From NCBI GenBank assembly GCA_021397845.1, contig CM038049.1, positions 106,670,877-106,734,876 on the forward strand: DNA of 64,000 bases, given 5' to 3'. The notes beneath the pieces are model-generated. The model had not been told where the DNA came from. It ran no database searches and saw only the letters and a program-made list of their open reading frames with translations. This DNA is from Areca catechu (Eukaryota > Streptophyta > Magnoliopsida > Arecales > Arecaceae). Numbering within the stretch: the stretch's first letter is position 1; the number at the start of each line of letters is the position of its first letter. Below are positions 44,290 through 54,475 of this stretch, piece by piece. The translations under genes were made by a program, and so were the position numbers.

Positions 44290-45563
44290 AATCTAGACCC
44301 TCCTAACTCCTCCGAGTAATAGGCCCCGTGAGGGAGGACTTCCGCCACCTTGTACGGGCCCTCCCAGTTCGGCGAGAGCTTCCCGCACTCTCGTGGCTGG
44401 GAAGCTTCAGCACGCCGGAGCACCAGATCTCCAGGGCGAAAGGACTTTGGTCACACCCGGGCATTGTAGTACCTGGCCACTTGCTGCCTGTACGCTGCCA
44501 TCCGAACTCGGGCCTTGTCCCTCGTCTCCTCAAGGAGGTCCAGGTTTAGCATCATCCTGGCGGGGTTCTCCTCTTCATCGTACTGCTCCACGCACAGGGT
44601 GGGTAGACTGAGCTCAATCGGGATAACCGCCTCAGCTCCGAAGACAAGATTGAACGGGGTCTCGTCGGTGGCCATCCTCGGGGTGGTGTGGTACACCCAC
44701 AGGACGCTCGGGAGCTCTTCTGCCCACCTGCCCTTGGCCTGATCCAGCCTCATCCGGAGGTCTTGCAAGATGGTCCTATTCGTCACCTAGGCTTCTCCAT
44801 TTGTCTGCGGGTGCGCCACCAAGGTGAAGCGATGGTGGATGCCGAGGTCGCTGCAGAATTCTTCAAACTCCTGGCAGTTGAACTGATGCCCATTATCGGT
44901 GATTACGGTATGGGGGAGGCTGAAATGGAAAATGATTGACTTCCAGAAAAACTTGGCGATGTTTGCCTCCATGATCCATGCTAGGGGTTCGGCCTCGACC
45001 CACTTTGTGAAGTAGTCAATGGCCACGATCAGGAACTTCCACTGTCCGGACGCCGGGGGAAATGGTCCTAAGAGATCCATCCCCCATTGGGCGAACGGCC
45101 ACGGAGCCGAGAGCTGGGAAAGCAGAGTGGAGGGCTGCCGCTGCACCATGGCGTGCCGTTGGCACCGATCACACTTCTTCACGAAGTCGGCAGCATCCTC
45201 CTTCATCGTCTCCCAGAAATAACCTTAGCGGAGGGCCTTGTATGCTAGCATTCTACCACCCACGTGGTTCCCGCAGATGCCCTCATGGATATCCTGGAGT
45301 ACGAGTGCGGCCTCCGCGGGTCTCAGGCACTTGAGGAGGGGATAGGAGTAGGACCTCCGATATAGCTGCCCATTCATTAGGACGAACCGCGCGGCCTTCT
45401 TTTTGATAAGACGGGCCACTGCGCAGTCTTCCGGTAAGGTGCCACTGGTTATGTACTCGACGTACTTGTCCATCCAGCTGGGCTCCTGGCTAACCTGTTG
45501 GACCTCCACAGGGGTCTCGTAGCTCGGGGCCTTGAGGCACTCTACATGAGCGCGACCCAGCAA
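44290..45563 (-). pseudogene. Integrase of Tat-type element E
   Basis: From the N-side: RRSYSYPLLKCLRP, HEGICGNHVGGRML, stop near 45222, then DFVKKCDRCQRHAM (HHCC zinc site), FAQWGMDLLGPFPPASG (first catalytic Asp), VITDNGHQFNCQEFEEF (second catalytic Asp), HPQTNGEA, then a TAG stop at 44787-44789 exactly where the catalytic Glu belongs, then VTNRTILQDL. The post-core part RWAEELPSVLWVYHTTPRM, ETPFNLVFGAEAVIPIE and ARVRMAAYRQQVARYYN is open to 44451. The final tail to 44290 (KVLSPW, then WRKSSLTGPIT) is frameshifted. Confidence 0.9.
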
Positions 45564-45665
45564 AGAGTCCAGCAGGGTCGCCAGCCGAGAGAGAGCATCC
45601 GCACGGGCATTTTCCCCGCGGGGTATATGGGAGATGCTGAAGCGCCGAAATCTGGCCGCGCTCGT

Positions 45666-46655
45666 TTAGACGAGCTCTAGATATTTCACCATTTGAGGGT
45701 CATGTGCATCGTATTCTCCGGAGATCTGTCCGGCCACCAGCAAGGAATCAGTGAAGGCCTTGAGGTTGGCCACGCCCAACTCGCGGGAAACTCTCAGCCT
45801 GGCGAGGAGCACCTCGTATTCCGCCTGGTTGTTAGTCGCGGCGAACTGGAAGCGAAGTGCACATTCGGTGATGACCCCATCGCCGTTGGCGAGGATGAGA
45901 CCGGCTCCGCTCCTGCTGGAGTTTGAGGCCCCATCCACGTGAAGGATCCACGCGTCCGCCTCGGGTCCCGGTTCCAATTGCTGGTGCATAGGGTCCTCCT
46001 CTGTCCCCTTGCCTAGGCCTGCGCACTCGACCAAGAAGTCGGCCAGCACTTGCGCTTTCATGGCCGACCTTGGCCAATAAGTGATATCGAACTCGCTGAG
46101 CTTAAGTGCCCACTTCGCCAATCGCCCTGATGTGTCGGGTCGACTGAGTATCTCTTTCAGCGGCTGATCAGTCAGGACGGCAATGGGATGTGCTTGGAAA
46201 TAGGGCCTGAGACGCTGAGCAGACACTATTAATGCAAAAATGAGCTTTTCGGGCAGGGGAATACCTGAGCTCCGCATCACGGAGGAGTTTGCTTGTATAG
46301 TACAACGACCTCTAGACTCCCTGGTCATCGGTCCAAACCAGTACCGAGCTGATGGCCTCCAGGGTGACCGCCAGGTAGAGGACGAGCTCCTCTCCTTCTT
46401 CGGGCCTGGAAAGCAGTGGAGGCGATGCAAGCATCTTTTTCAGCTCATCAAATGCCTCCTAGAACTCCTCGATCCAGGCGAAGTCGCTCATCTTCCTTAG
46501 CACTTTGAAAAAGGGCCAGCAGCGATCGACCGACCTCGAGATAAACCGACTCAAAGCGGCTATCCGGCCGGTGAGTCACCGCACTTGCTTCTTGGAGGCG
46601 CGCTGCTCCATGTCCAGGATGGCTTGGACCTTTTTCGGGTTGGCTTCAATCCCTC
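45666..46655 (-). pseudogene. RT thumb/connection and RNase H of element E
   Basis: The upstream part (46430-46655) is frameshifted. The open block 45666-46430 gives RLRPYFQAHPIAVLTDQPL, GRLAKWALKLSEFDITYWPR, then RNase H: WILHVDGASNSSRSGAGLIL (first catalytic Asp), TNNQAEYEVLLARL (Glu) and LKAFTDSLLVAGQISGEY (Asp). The third motif usually reads SDSQLV, so D is kept although the next residues differ. Confidence 0.88.
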
Positions 46656-47652
46656 TTTGGGTCACCATGAACCCCAGGATTTCCCGGCGGAGATGCTGAA
46701 GGCGCACTTCACCGGGTTCAGCTTCATCTGGTGAACCCGGAGGTTGTCGAAGATCTCCACCAGGTCACCAACATGATCCGAGAGGGGCTTGCTCATCACC
46801 AGCATGTCATCCACGTACACCTGCATGTTGCGGCCAATCTGGTCCTTGAAGACTTTGTTGACCAACCGCTGGTACGTGGCCCCAGCGTTCTTAAGGCCAA
46901 ACGGCATCATCTTGTAATAGTAAGTTCCACGGTCGGTGATGAAGGCGGTGTGCTCTTCGTCCTCCGGGTTCATTCGAATCTGGTTGTACCCGGAGAAGGC
47001 ATCCATGAAAGAGAGGAGGCGATGCCCCGAAGTGGTGTCCACCAGCTGGTCAATCTTCGGAAGAGGGAAGCTGTCCTTCGGGCAGGCTCGGTTGAGGTCG
47101 GTGTAGTCCACACAAATCCTCCACTTGCCGCTACTCTTCTTTACCATGACCACATTCGCCAACCAGCTGGGATATTGGACTTTCCACATGAAACCAGCGG
47201 CGAGGAGCTTTTCCACCTCTTCATTGATGGCCCTCTGCCTTTCCACGACGAAACTCCTCTTCTTCTGGCGGACCGGGCAGCACCTCGGATCCACGTTCAG
47301 CCTGTGGGTGATGACCTCAGGGGGATGCCTGGCATGTCGGCCGCGGACCATGCAAACACATCCACATTCATGTGGAGGAAATCCAGCAGGCGGGCCCGTT
47401 CCTCCTCCGGGAGCTGGGCCCCGACGTGCACAGTCTTCTGAGGGTCCGAGCCGAGGGGATATGTCAACAGACGCTCTACAGGTCCTCCCCTGGGTTCCTT
47501 CTCCCTTAAGTCGAGGTCGTCGACGTCGAGGCCGAGCCCGGCGCCCCGGGTACCTGGGACCGTCTGAAGGCAATGCTGGACTGGCTGGGTCATCCCCCTC
47601 ATTACCCCAGGCCCGGAGGCCGTGGGGAATTGCACTATGGTGCGGGCACTAG
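46655..47652 (-). pseudogene. RT of Tat-type element E with preceding spacer
   Basis: 47297-47650 carries the protease-RT spacer: FPTASGPGVMRG, EEERARLLDFLHMNVDVFAW and ADMPGIP. After a frameshift near 47300-47340, the RT is open from there to 46662: HRLNVDPRCCPVRQKKRSF, KLLAAGFMWKVQYPSWLANV, WRICVDYTDLNRACPKD, LLSFMDAFSGYNQIRMNPED, MMPFGLKNAGATYQRLVNKV and the catalytic VYVDDMLVMS. YVDD is intact. Ends in a shift near 46660. Confidence 0.9.
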
Positions 47653-48387
47653 ACTTATAAGAAGACTTCAGAGCTCCATTTGGATCTCTGATTGACATTG
47701 CCCGAGAAATTAGGGTTTGTAATAAAGGTTGACCTGGTCAACCAGTTTATTTATTTTTATTTATTTCTTGAGTCACCATTTAAATTTTGTTGAGTCATGT
47801 TGACTCGGTGCAAGTCCCGATGTGGTTTCAATTTTATCCAATATGGTGCCACATTTGTCTTCCAATCAAATCAAGGTCCAAGCAAGTGGAGGCCACACTC
47901 CAAGCCACACGCCCAGCCACACTCCGAGCACACGCCAGGGTCTAGGAGGCGCCACAGAGGCATCCCAGTGTCATGGTCCCCACATCCAAAGAAGAAAAAA
48001 ATCAAATTGGAAGCCAATTTAAAGGAGGCGCCCATACTTGCCAATTTTGTCTAAGCAAAGAAGGAAAGGGACTTCTCTTGGAGAAAAAATCAAAGAAGGA
48101 CATCCAACCTACTCCTAATTGAAGTTCAAATCAAAATCAAAGAGCTTAACTTGGAGTGGAAGAAAAGAAGAAATGCCATAAGGAGAAGAGGACTCCAAAT
48201 CCAAATCCAACTCCAAAGAAGGCGCCATAAAAAAAAAAAAAAATTCCAAAAAAAAATCCTTTATGGCCGTCCCAAATTTTTTTGAATTCTTGGTCGGCCA
48301 AGAGAGGAGGTTTTCTACCTAATCTAGAGGTTGGAAGAGTTTAGTCCCACATGGGAATTTGTACAAACTTGGAGAAAATTTTAGGTC

Positions 48388-48396
48388 TATATAATA
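48388..48396 (+). promoter_or_regulatory. TATA box of insert J within a perfect inverted repeat
   Basis: TATATAATA lies inside ggtctatataatagacc (48384-48400), whose 7-base arms are exact inverted repeats around ata. Confidence 0.6.
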
Positions 48397-49287
48397 GACC
48401 TCTCTTTGTAACTTTAGAAAATCAATGAAGAAAAAATTATTTTGCTATTCTCTTGTGTTGAGTAACCTAGGTTTCTCTTCTTCCGCACTATTCTAAGTGT
48501 TGAGCTCCGTGAGGGGGTAATCCGGGTTCCATTGGAGCCTTGAGGAGGTGAGAGATCTCCATCTTTATCCAAAACCCTAGGTTAGCCACTTAAAAATCCA
48601 AAACCCTAGCCGCCCTTCATTATTTTCAATCCATCTAACCCTAGCTCCTTCCATCTCCCACGGCCTCTCTCTCTCTACAAGTCCAGGCCGTCCACCTTCA
48701 TCCAGATCCAGTCCGGCTACTTCAAATCCAGAGCAAGTTCCAAGGAAAATCACATCAGCTTCCAGGAGAATCCAGTTTTCAGCAATTTCAATCTTCAAGT
48801 TCATCAACCTGGTAAATTTTTCCCTTGACTCTCTGATTCCATCAATTGTTTTTCTTCTCTTCCAGATCTTGAGTTCAGGAGAAGCCAACCTGCCAAAGGA
48901 CCAGTATTGGAGGATCCATTGCGAAGATATCTGAATCCGAGGATCCAACAATCTGCTCGGGAGAGTTCTTCCACCAAAATCTATGAAGATCATTGTCTGG
49001 TTAGGTAAACCATCTCTTCTCTTTATTTCTGTTCTGTTGAAAGTTCGGAGCGAAACCCTAGGTCTGGGAGTTTCTCAACCCCCAGCGATCCGTTGCTTCT
49101 GAACTACTCTGATAATTTAGTTTCCTTAAAATTGTGCTTTCAATTATCATATTAGTATCTTTCAATGTTAGGTTAACTTTTTTTTGATTTGAAGCCAACT
49201 TCTACAAACATATAAAAACAACAAAAAAATTAGTTAATCTTAATTTACTTCCGCATCGCAATCCCTTTATTTGTTCTGCATCATTTT

Positions 49288-49299
49288 TGGTATCAGAGC
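49288..49299 (+). other. Primer-binding site of insert J (tRNA-iMet)
   Basis: TGGTATCAGAGC, four bases after the presumed LTR end CTGCATCA at 49283. Confidence 0.85.
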
Positions 49300-49315
49300 T
49301 TCCGTTCTGCATCAC

Positions 49316-49448
49316 ACTAGCAACTGCCTTATGGAAATCATGGCGTCCAACTGGTTGAGTCCCGGACGCCCGAGGATCGTGTTGTAAGGCGAAGGGAGCT
49401 TGACGATGGTAAACGTCATCATGACTGTGGTCTGTCGAGGTGGGGATC
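49316..49448 (-). pseudogene. Protease C-terminal fragment of element E
   Basis: Minus strand reads PPRQTTVMMTFTIVKLPSPY, NTILGRPGLNQLDAMIS. ILGRPGLN is the conserved end of Tat-type proteases. The preceding active site is missing because element F's LTR starts at 49449. The next residues of E (IVQFPTASGPG) are at about 47610-47645, in a frame shifted by one. Confidence 0.8.
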
Positions 49449-50904
49449 TGATGGGGAACTAATATGCATGCAATTTTTTTTGTATGTTTTACATGTTGAG
49501 TTAGGTGATTAATTCCCAAATTTTAGATCAAAATTATTTATAGGGAATTTTGTATGAATTTTTGAAGATCAGCATGCAGATTAGGACCTAGAAAAGTAGC
49601 AAAGAAGGACCGCCGGGGCTGAGAAGCCTCGGTTAGGGCAAGTTCTCCTACAATAAAACTACTGGAGGTAGAGGGGTGTACCTGACAATGTCTGTGAAGA
49701 TCGCAGCGAAGGGGTCTCTCATTCCTCGATAGATGCGGCTTGGAAAATCGAGCCAAAGACCCGCGGATACCCGGCTTTCTGCTCGGTGATCCGATTGAGG
49801 CTTGGCTGGAGTCGTTGGATTCGTAGGAACTCAGGGACCTGCAAACGACCTGTCATGGGTTAGAAAGCTCACAAAGGAACAAGAAAATAAAGTAAAAATA
49901 GCAGGGGAAGGCTTCTTTTGGAGTGGGCATCCAGGGATCTGGAGGGTTTGTTGGCAGCAGGAAGATGATTGCAAACACCGGGAAGAAGAACTCTCACAAA
50001 CCCCTTTATGCACACAGCAGGGTATCACACCACTCAATAGAAGAACTCAAGGTTTTCATTCATCAAAAATTCTCCCTTCATACAAGAGGCTAGGGTCCCT
50101 TAAATAGACCCTTAACCTCGGGCTCCAAGTAAGGGTACATAAGTCTTTACATAAGAATCCTTTTCCCTCTCAAACCCTAGCTAGAAAAAAAGGAAATATT
50201 AGGTAGAAAAATCCCTAAAAATTTTCTTGACTTGGTCAAGACTCCAAGGATGCCTAGGGGGGCGTGTTGGACTTCTAGGAGTAGCAAAAGGCTGGCCCAA
50301 AGGGGCTCGGGTGCATGGGTTTGGGCCTCTGGAAGCTGGGGTGGCCTGGTAGCCAGGTAGCAGGAATATTCCCTGGTATCTTGCTTCTTAGGGGCTTGGG
50401 CTTGGCACCTGGGCTTGATTTCTTTGGACTAGGATGCAGATGGACCTCTAGAATCATGGATGCCCTTATCTATGAATATACTTTGTCATCTGGAAGAGAA
50501 TCTGGGCATCTGGAGGGCATATACAAGAAATCAGGATTTTCTGAATTTTCCTCCTGGGGTCTTCAAATCTTCAAGCTGGGTTGGACTTGTGCTATACTTC
50601 CATGTCTTCAATCTAGTTGGACTTGGTCTTTACTTGTATGATATAGTCTTGAGTCTTCAATATGCTTGGACAGGACTCAAAAAAATAAAATTAGCTCAAC
50701 ATGAGCTGACTAGCATTGGACTGAACTAGCTCAACATGAGTTGACAAGTAAGAACTGAAATAACAACTCAAAATACTCAAATAACAACTAAAATGGACTC
50801 AGATGAGCTAAGCCCTTATTACAGATGGACTCATAAATTATTGATCAATTCATAGAGGATTGAAAAGCCTCTATCTTATTCTGGTGCCTCCGGTGTCCCC
50901 ACCA
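49449..50904 (-). repeat. 3' LTR of element F
   Basis: 1456 bases. Minus-strand start TGGTGGGGACACCGG at 50904, end TTCCCCATCA at 49449. The preceding CCCGGGAGAAT (50905-50915) is the polypurine tract. TATA-like CTATTTAAG at 50099-50107 (minus). Short frames inside have no domain. Confidence 0.8.
50099..50107 (-). promoter_or_regulatory. TATA box of F LTR
   Basis: Minus-strand CTATTTAAG in the LTR middle, followed by a leader-like region. Confidence 0.5.
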
Positions 50905-51430
50905 ATTCTCCCGGGGTGGGAGGAACTCGACCCTGTCGAGTGAAGGTCAGACTGGCTCACATATCTCTCGAGAAGGTCTGGGTTGAGGCGTTGCAAGTCC
51001 TCTCGAGAAATCCACGAATCGTCCGACTCTGGCCGGCCTTGCCATCGGACCAGGAAGCGTTGATAGTCATGGCCCTGGGTCATGATGGCTTGATCATCCA
51101 GGATACGCTCGATCCGTTCTCCTCTCTCAGGCCAAATTTGTTTGTGGACACTCTAGGTTAGGGTCACTCACAATGAAAAGGAATAGGTCCAAAGGCCTCA
51201 CTAGGTAGTGCTGCCGGTTCCCTATACTCAACCAGGTCTGTAATATTGAAGGTAGAACTAATGCCCAAATCCGAAGGCAAGTCTAACACCTAGGCATATG
51301 ATCCAATCCTTCTCTATCACTCTAAAAGGTCCGTCTCTGTGAGCATGAAGCTTCTTTGAGGCCTAAGCCTAACCAAGATAGAATCCACTACATCAAATTC
51401 TTTGACCCTTCTTCGGGAATTAGCCAGTTG
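50871..51430 (-). pseudogene. Integrase tail and chromodomain, element F
   Basis: Degraded start (RRRVKEFDVVDSILVRL, KKLHAH, DGPF near 51330-51420), then a frameshifted LVEY-type linker, then the open chromodomain block: GHDYQRFLVRWQGRPESDD, SWISREDLQRLNPDLLERY. The frame runs past the polypurine tract into the LTR to a stop at 50871, so the last about 12 codons are LTR-encoded, as can happen in CRM-type elements. Confidence 0.82.
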
Positions 51431-51572
51431 TTTTAAGATTAGTGCGGGTGGTGAACATGGTAGGCACATGCAGACTCCTAACAAATGATGCAAAGGACTC
51501 ATACTGACACCTAACAGACTTGACTATGCATTCCTATCAAAGAAAATTTTATTGAACTCTTTGGATCTAAAC

Positions 51573-52574
51573 CTAATAGATTATAGGTTCTCTAGGTTTG
51601 ATCCTAGCTTGACATGCACATAAAAATTTACAGTGAACTCCTAGCAAATTCCAAAGAGTATGCCATAAGTAAGATGCAAACCTAACACACGTGATGAATG
51701 CATGCAGTATGCTAATCTCAGCTAAATGCAATCTAATGATCCTAGAAATGCTGGAGGTGTCAGGAAAGGGCAGAAAATAAGAAGTGGGTTCAGAATTAGT
51801 TTGGTAAAGTAGAGAAAAAGGTTCATGGTTAGTTGGATAAAGTAGGATAAAAGACGGGGTGTCAGGAACTAATCCTATACTAATGAGGTTAACCTTACGA
51901 GGTTGAGCTATATCTACAGGGTTTGCATAATGGAAGGATGGGTCGCCAATTTCGGGGAAGAGGTCCTTAATGGGAACTATAGGAGGGGACTCATCTTGAA
52001 GGTATTGATTCAAAGAGATAAGGTCCTTAATAAATTCTTTTGGTTCTTGTATTTTAGGACTAGACTCTATAACTTGGCTCTCCTCTATGGTTTCCTCAGG
52101 TAAGGCTCTAGCAGCAGTACCTAGGTTCTCTTCCTCTATTTGTTCTTCCACTATAGCTTTAGGTTGGATGTGGTCAAGGTCAATTAGCTCTGGGTTGGTT
52201 TCTACTTGGGTATCTACTGGGTCAGCTAATTCTAGGTCATCTAAAGGTGTCTCCTCTTCTCCCTCATACTCATCCACTAGGCTTACATCAGCTTCATGCA
52301 CTTCCGCATTAATGTAAGCCTTGCGAATCTCAAGAATGGTTGGAGAAGGTCGGCTAGCAGGAAATTGGTTAGGTTCTGGTCTTTGATTATGGGTACTACT
52401 CCTAGTAGGTTCAGGTTGTATAAGAGGTAGTGGCTCACTATTGGGTTCATATTTAGGGATACTAATCCTATGGGGTTCAAGTTGACTAGGGAAAGCATGA
52501 CTAGTACTAGGCTGATACTTAGGGGTTATGGGTTCTCTAGGCTCATAGGACAAGGGTGCAGATCTATGGGTCAT
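51573..52574 (-). CDS. Linker ORF with conserved unknown C-terminal module, element F
   Basis: 333 residues open from the first ATG. The frame may extend upstream as the continuation of Gag. Residues 1-100 are Pro/Ser/Tyr-rich (SYEPREPITPKYQPS). Residues 105-200 are acidic: HEADVSLVDEYEGEEE, ALPEETIEESQVIES, FIKDLISLNQYLQDE. Residues about 270-333 form an aromatic module: SYFLPFPD, HTLWNLLGVHCKFLCA, ARIKPREPI. D's 276-residue ORF has the same blocks in the same order. No known enzyme motif. A role in particle assembly or RNA packaging is possible but unproven. Confidence 0.7.
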   Translation of the reverse strand: MTHRSAPLSYEPREPITPKYQPSTSHAFPSQLEPHRISIPKYEPNSEPLPLIQPEPTRSSTHNQRPEPNQFPASRPSPTILEIRKAYINAEVHEADVSLVDEYEGEEETPLDDLELADPVDTQVETNPELIDLDHIQPKAIVEEQIEEENLGTAARALPEETIEESQVIESSPKIQEPKEFIKDLISLNQYLQDESPPIVPIKDLFPEIGDPSFHYANPVDIAQPRKVNLISIGLVPDTPSFILLYPTNHEPFSLLYQTNSEPTSYFLPFPDTSSISRIIRLHLAEISILHAFITCVRFASYLWHTLWNLLGVHCKFLCACQARIKPREPIIY

Positions 52575-53421
52575 GAGATTATAGGATCTGGGGTCATATG
52601 ATTTTGGGTCAGCTCTATGATCAGGTTCTAAGGATGGATCAAGGTATGGGGTCCTCCTAAGGTTGGGCTCTCTATATGGGTCAGGATATTGGGTCCTCCT
52701 AGGATTGGACTCCCTATATGGGTCAGAATACTGGGTTCTCCTAGGGTTGGACTCCCTATATGGGTCAGAATATTGGGTCCTCCTAGGATTGGACTCCCTA
52801 TATGGGTCAGAATATTGGGTGTTGGGTCTACTAGGCTCATAGGGTGTGGGTGCATAGGATCTATGATCATGGGATCTAGAGTCATAGGATCTAGGTTCAT
52901 AGGTTATGGATTCATAGGTTCTAGGTTCATAGGATTTGGAGTCATAAGATCTATAGGTTGTAGGTATACTAGGCTTGTAGGGAGAGGGTAAATATGATCT
53001 ATCTTCCTGGTCTATAAAATCCTGATTGAGTCTTCTAGGACTAACCTTAGGGATTGAGTCATGATGATGGGCTCTCTTAGGTTCAGCCTCAAGGTATGGA
53101 TCAGGGTTTGGGGTCCTCCTAGGTTGAGGATTGTAGTACGGGTCAGGATAATGGTCTCTCCTAGGTTCGACCTCATGGTATAGATCAGGATTTGGGGTCC
53201 TCCTAGGTTGAGGGGAATCAGGATCTGGCTCAGACTATGACCCATGGGTTTTTCTTGGGGTCCCTACCCGGACTTTTAACTGATCAAACCTATTGGCAAG
53301 ATGGTCAATTCTATCATTGGTTTGAATACGAGACTGAGTTAACTGGGTCATCTGGGTAGTCATCTCGGCCATTTGATCAGCTAGGGCTTTTATTTGGGCT
53401 TTTTATATGGATGGATCATCC
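52575..53421 (-). pseudogene. gag: Gag N-terminal part of element F with 14-residue repeats
   Basis: From the right: remnant of the start (DPSI, stop, KAQIKALADQMA), coiled coil MTTQMTQLTQSRIQTNDRID and HLANRFDQLKVRVGTP, then an Arg/Pro-rich zone of PRRTPNPDPY motifs, a Tyr/Ser zone (SYDS, YEPRSY) and four copies of the 42-bp/14-residue repeat PYRESNPRRTQYSD (52645-52830). Frame breaks near 53235. No capsid or zinc knuckle follows. The frame leads to the linker ORF. Confidence 0.78.
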
Positions 53422-54475
53422 TGTTGGGAATTGTGTCACAAAGCCAATCGCCTAGGCTATAGGCGGTTGTGCTCAGTATTGTAATTTGTATATGAATTAG
53501 TAAAACTTTATTTTGGTAGCTCATCACATTATTTATTTTCTTGTAATGAACTATATTTATGTGATGAAGTCCTTAGGACTACACTAACTTCGATATAGAA
53601 AGGATATATCGAGTGGTCCTTTTAAAAGGTTCATAATCAAAGAATACATTATACAGGACGGTAATGTATTAAGTGTAGATTGTTGTGGTTCACATTGTTT
53701 GGTTGTCCTCTTGACCAAAGGTGTATGGTGACACTGATGTGATCTACAAGTGGGATGTGTGACATTTCATTGAACGTGACTTCATGGAGCTCCTTTCTGT
53801 CAAAGGATTGCTCGCGATTGGATATGAATATTTGTGTTCCTCCGACCTGAGGTCACCAAGGTAGCTTGCAAGCAACTCCCTATGCTTTGGTGATGGACTA
53901 CCTGGATTTCTAATCCAGTGATGGAAGGTTTCTGGGTACAAGAAAGTACTTGTGGAGCAGTGGTGGACCAAGATGGAATTGACCTATCCAAATTATTTGG
54001 ATTGAATATCTTGCAGTCTCAATTTAGCAAATTCTCGACCAAGATAGTCCCAGTGAGGAGTCACTAGACCTGCAAGGTTGAGACATGTTGTCGATTGACT
54101 CGGTTAGGGTTGGCAATCTAATCCTAGGTCATCTTGAGCATTGGAGGTTAAAGGGATAAATTATACAGTAACCATATGCCAGAGGTTCGATAGATTGCTC
54201 TCGCATTTTTGGCCTATCCGGATGCCACGACCCATTGCTAGATGGTATATTGTGCTGGTACTGGAAGTTTTTCAGTGCTACCATTTAGGTTTGAACCTAT
54301 GAGGTCACACGCCATAGAGGATTTCTTCCTGATCTGGGAACCGAACAATGATTGGGAATCATTTCGGTATTAAGGTCAAACGAACTTTTTGAGCACACAT
54401 TGGATTCTTTCTGGTCCATCTGGTCTGATTTGGATCGACTAGGATTGGTTTGGGTCAACTAGGAATTGTTCCTAG
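53422..54475 (+). repeat. Copia LTR fragment in array (copies also at 55253-56306 and 57084-58137)
   Basis: The first 1054 bases of an LTR of the A/B copia family, starting TGTTGGGAATTGTGTCAC and cut at ggaattgttcctag. In element B's LTR the sequence continues gtgaccgggact. No PBS, internal region or TSD accompanies it. Short open frames in it match those in the A and B LTRs and are not genes. Confidence 0.9.

Larger units (their letters stand above)
47653..49314 (+). mobile_element. Insert J: LTR with PBS, interior lost, in protease of element E
   Basis: A 1.66-kb segment separates two adjoining parts of E's protease-spacer coding sequence. It is bounded by actag (47648-47652 and 49316-49320). 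Its right part reads like an LTR: TATA box at 48388, end CTGCATCA at 49283, four bases, then PBS TGGTATCAGAGC, then only 15 bases (ttccgttctgcatca) that repeat the LTR end. So the interior and most of the second LTR are gone. The left end does not start with TG, which may reflect truncation. 48220-48260 is A-rich. Confidence 0.7.
38381..49448 (-). mobile_element. Tat-type Ty3/gypsy element E with antisense gene, 5' part missing
   Basis: GC-rich element read right to left: protease fragment (49316-49448), insert J, RT, RNase H, integrase, then a long 3' region with a 121-bp repeat block, an opposite-strand spliced ORF, a 186-bp repeat block and the 3' LTR end at 38381. Antisense ORFs and repeats in the 3' region are known in the Tat lineage. 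The Gag and 5' LTR are not in the window: the protease is cut at 49448 by element F. Base composition contrasts sharply with its neighbours. Confidence 0.88.
49449..53421 (-). mobile_element. Chromovirus-type gypsy element F, pol deleted, 5' end replaced by tandem array
   Basis: Read right to left: Gag start (52645-53421), long linker ORF (51573-52574), integrase tail and chromodomain (50871-51430), polypurine tract, 3' LTR (49449-50904). There is no protease, RT, RNase H or integrase core. The 5' LTR and PBS are not found: at 53421 the Gag start abuts a copia LTR fragment. The LTR lies against E's protease. Candidate TSD is ggatc (49444-49448), but the partner is lost. Confidence 0.85.

Noticed and set aside
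49316..49448. That removing insert J restores one continuous protease reading frame
   Set aside because: The rejoined sequence does put the right protein segments next to each other, but the ILGRPGLN frame and the VQFPT frame differ by one, so an additional frameshift exists.
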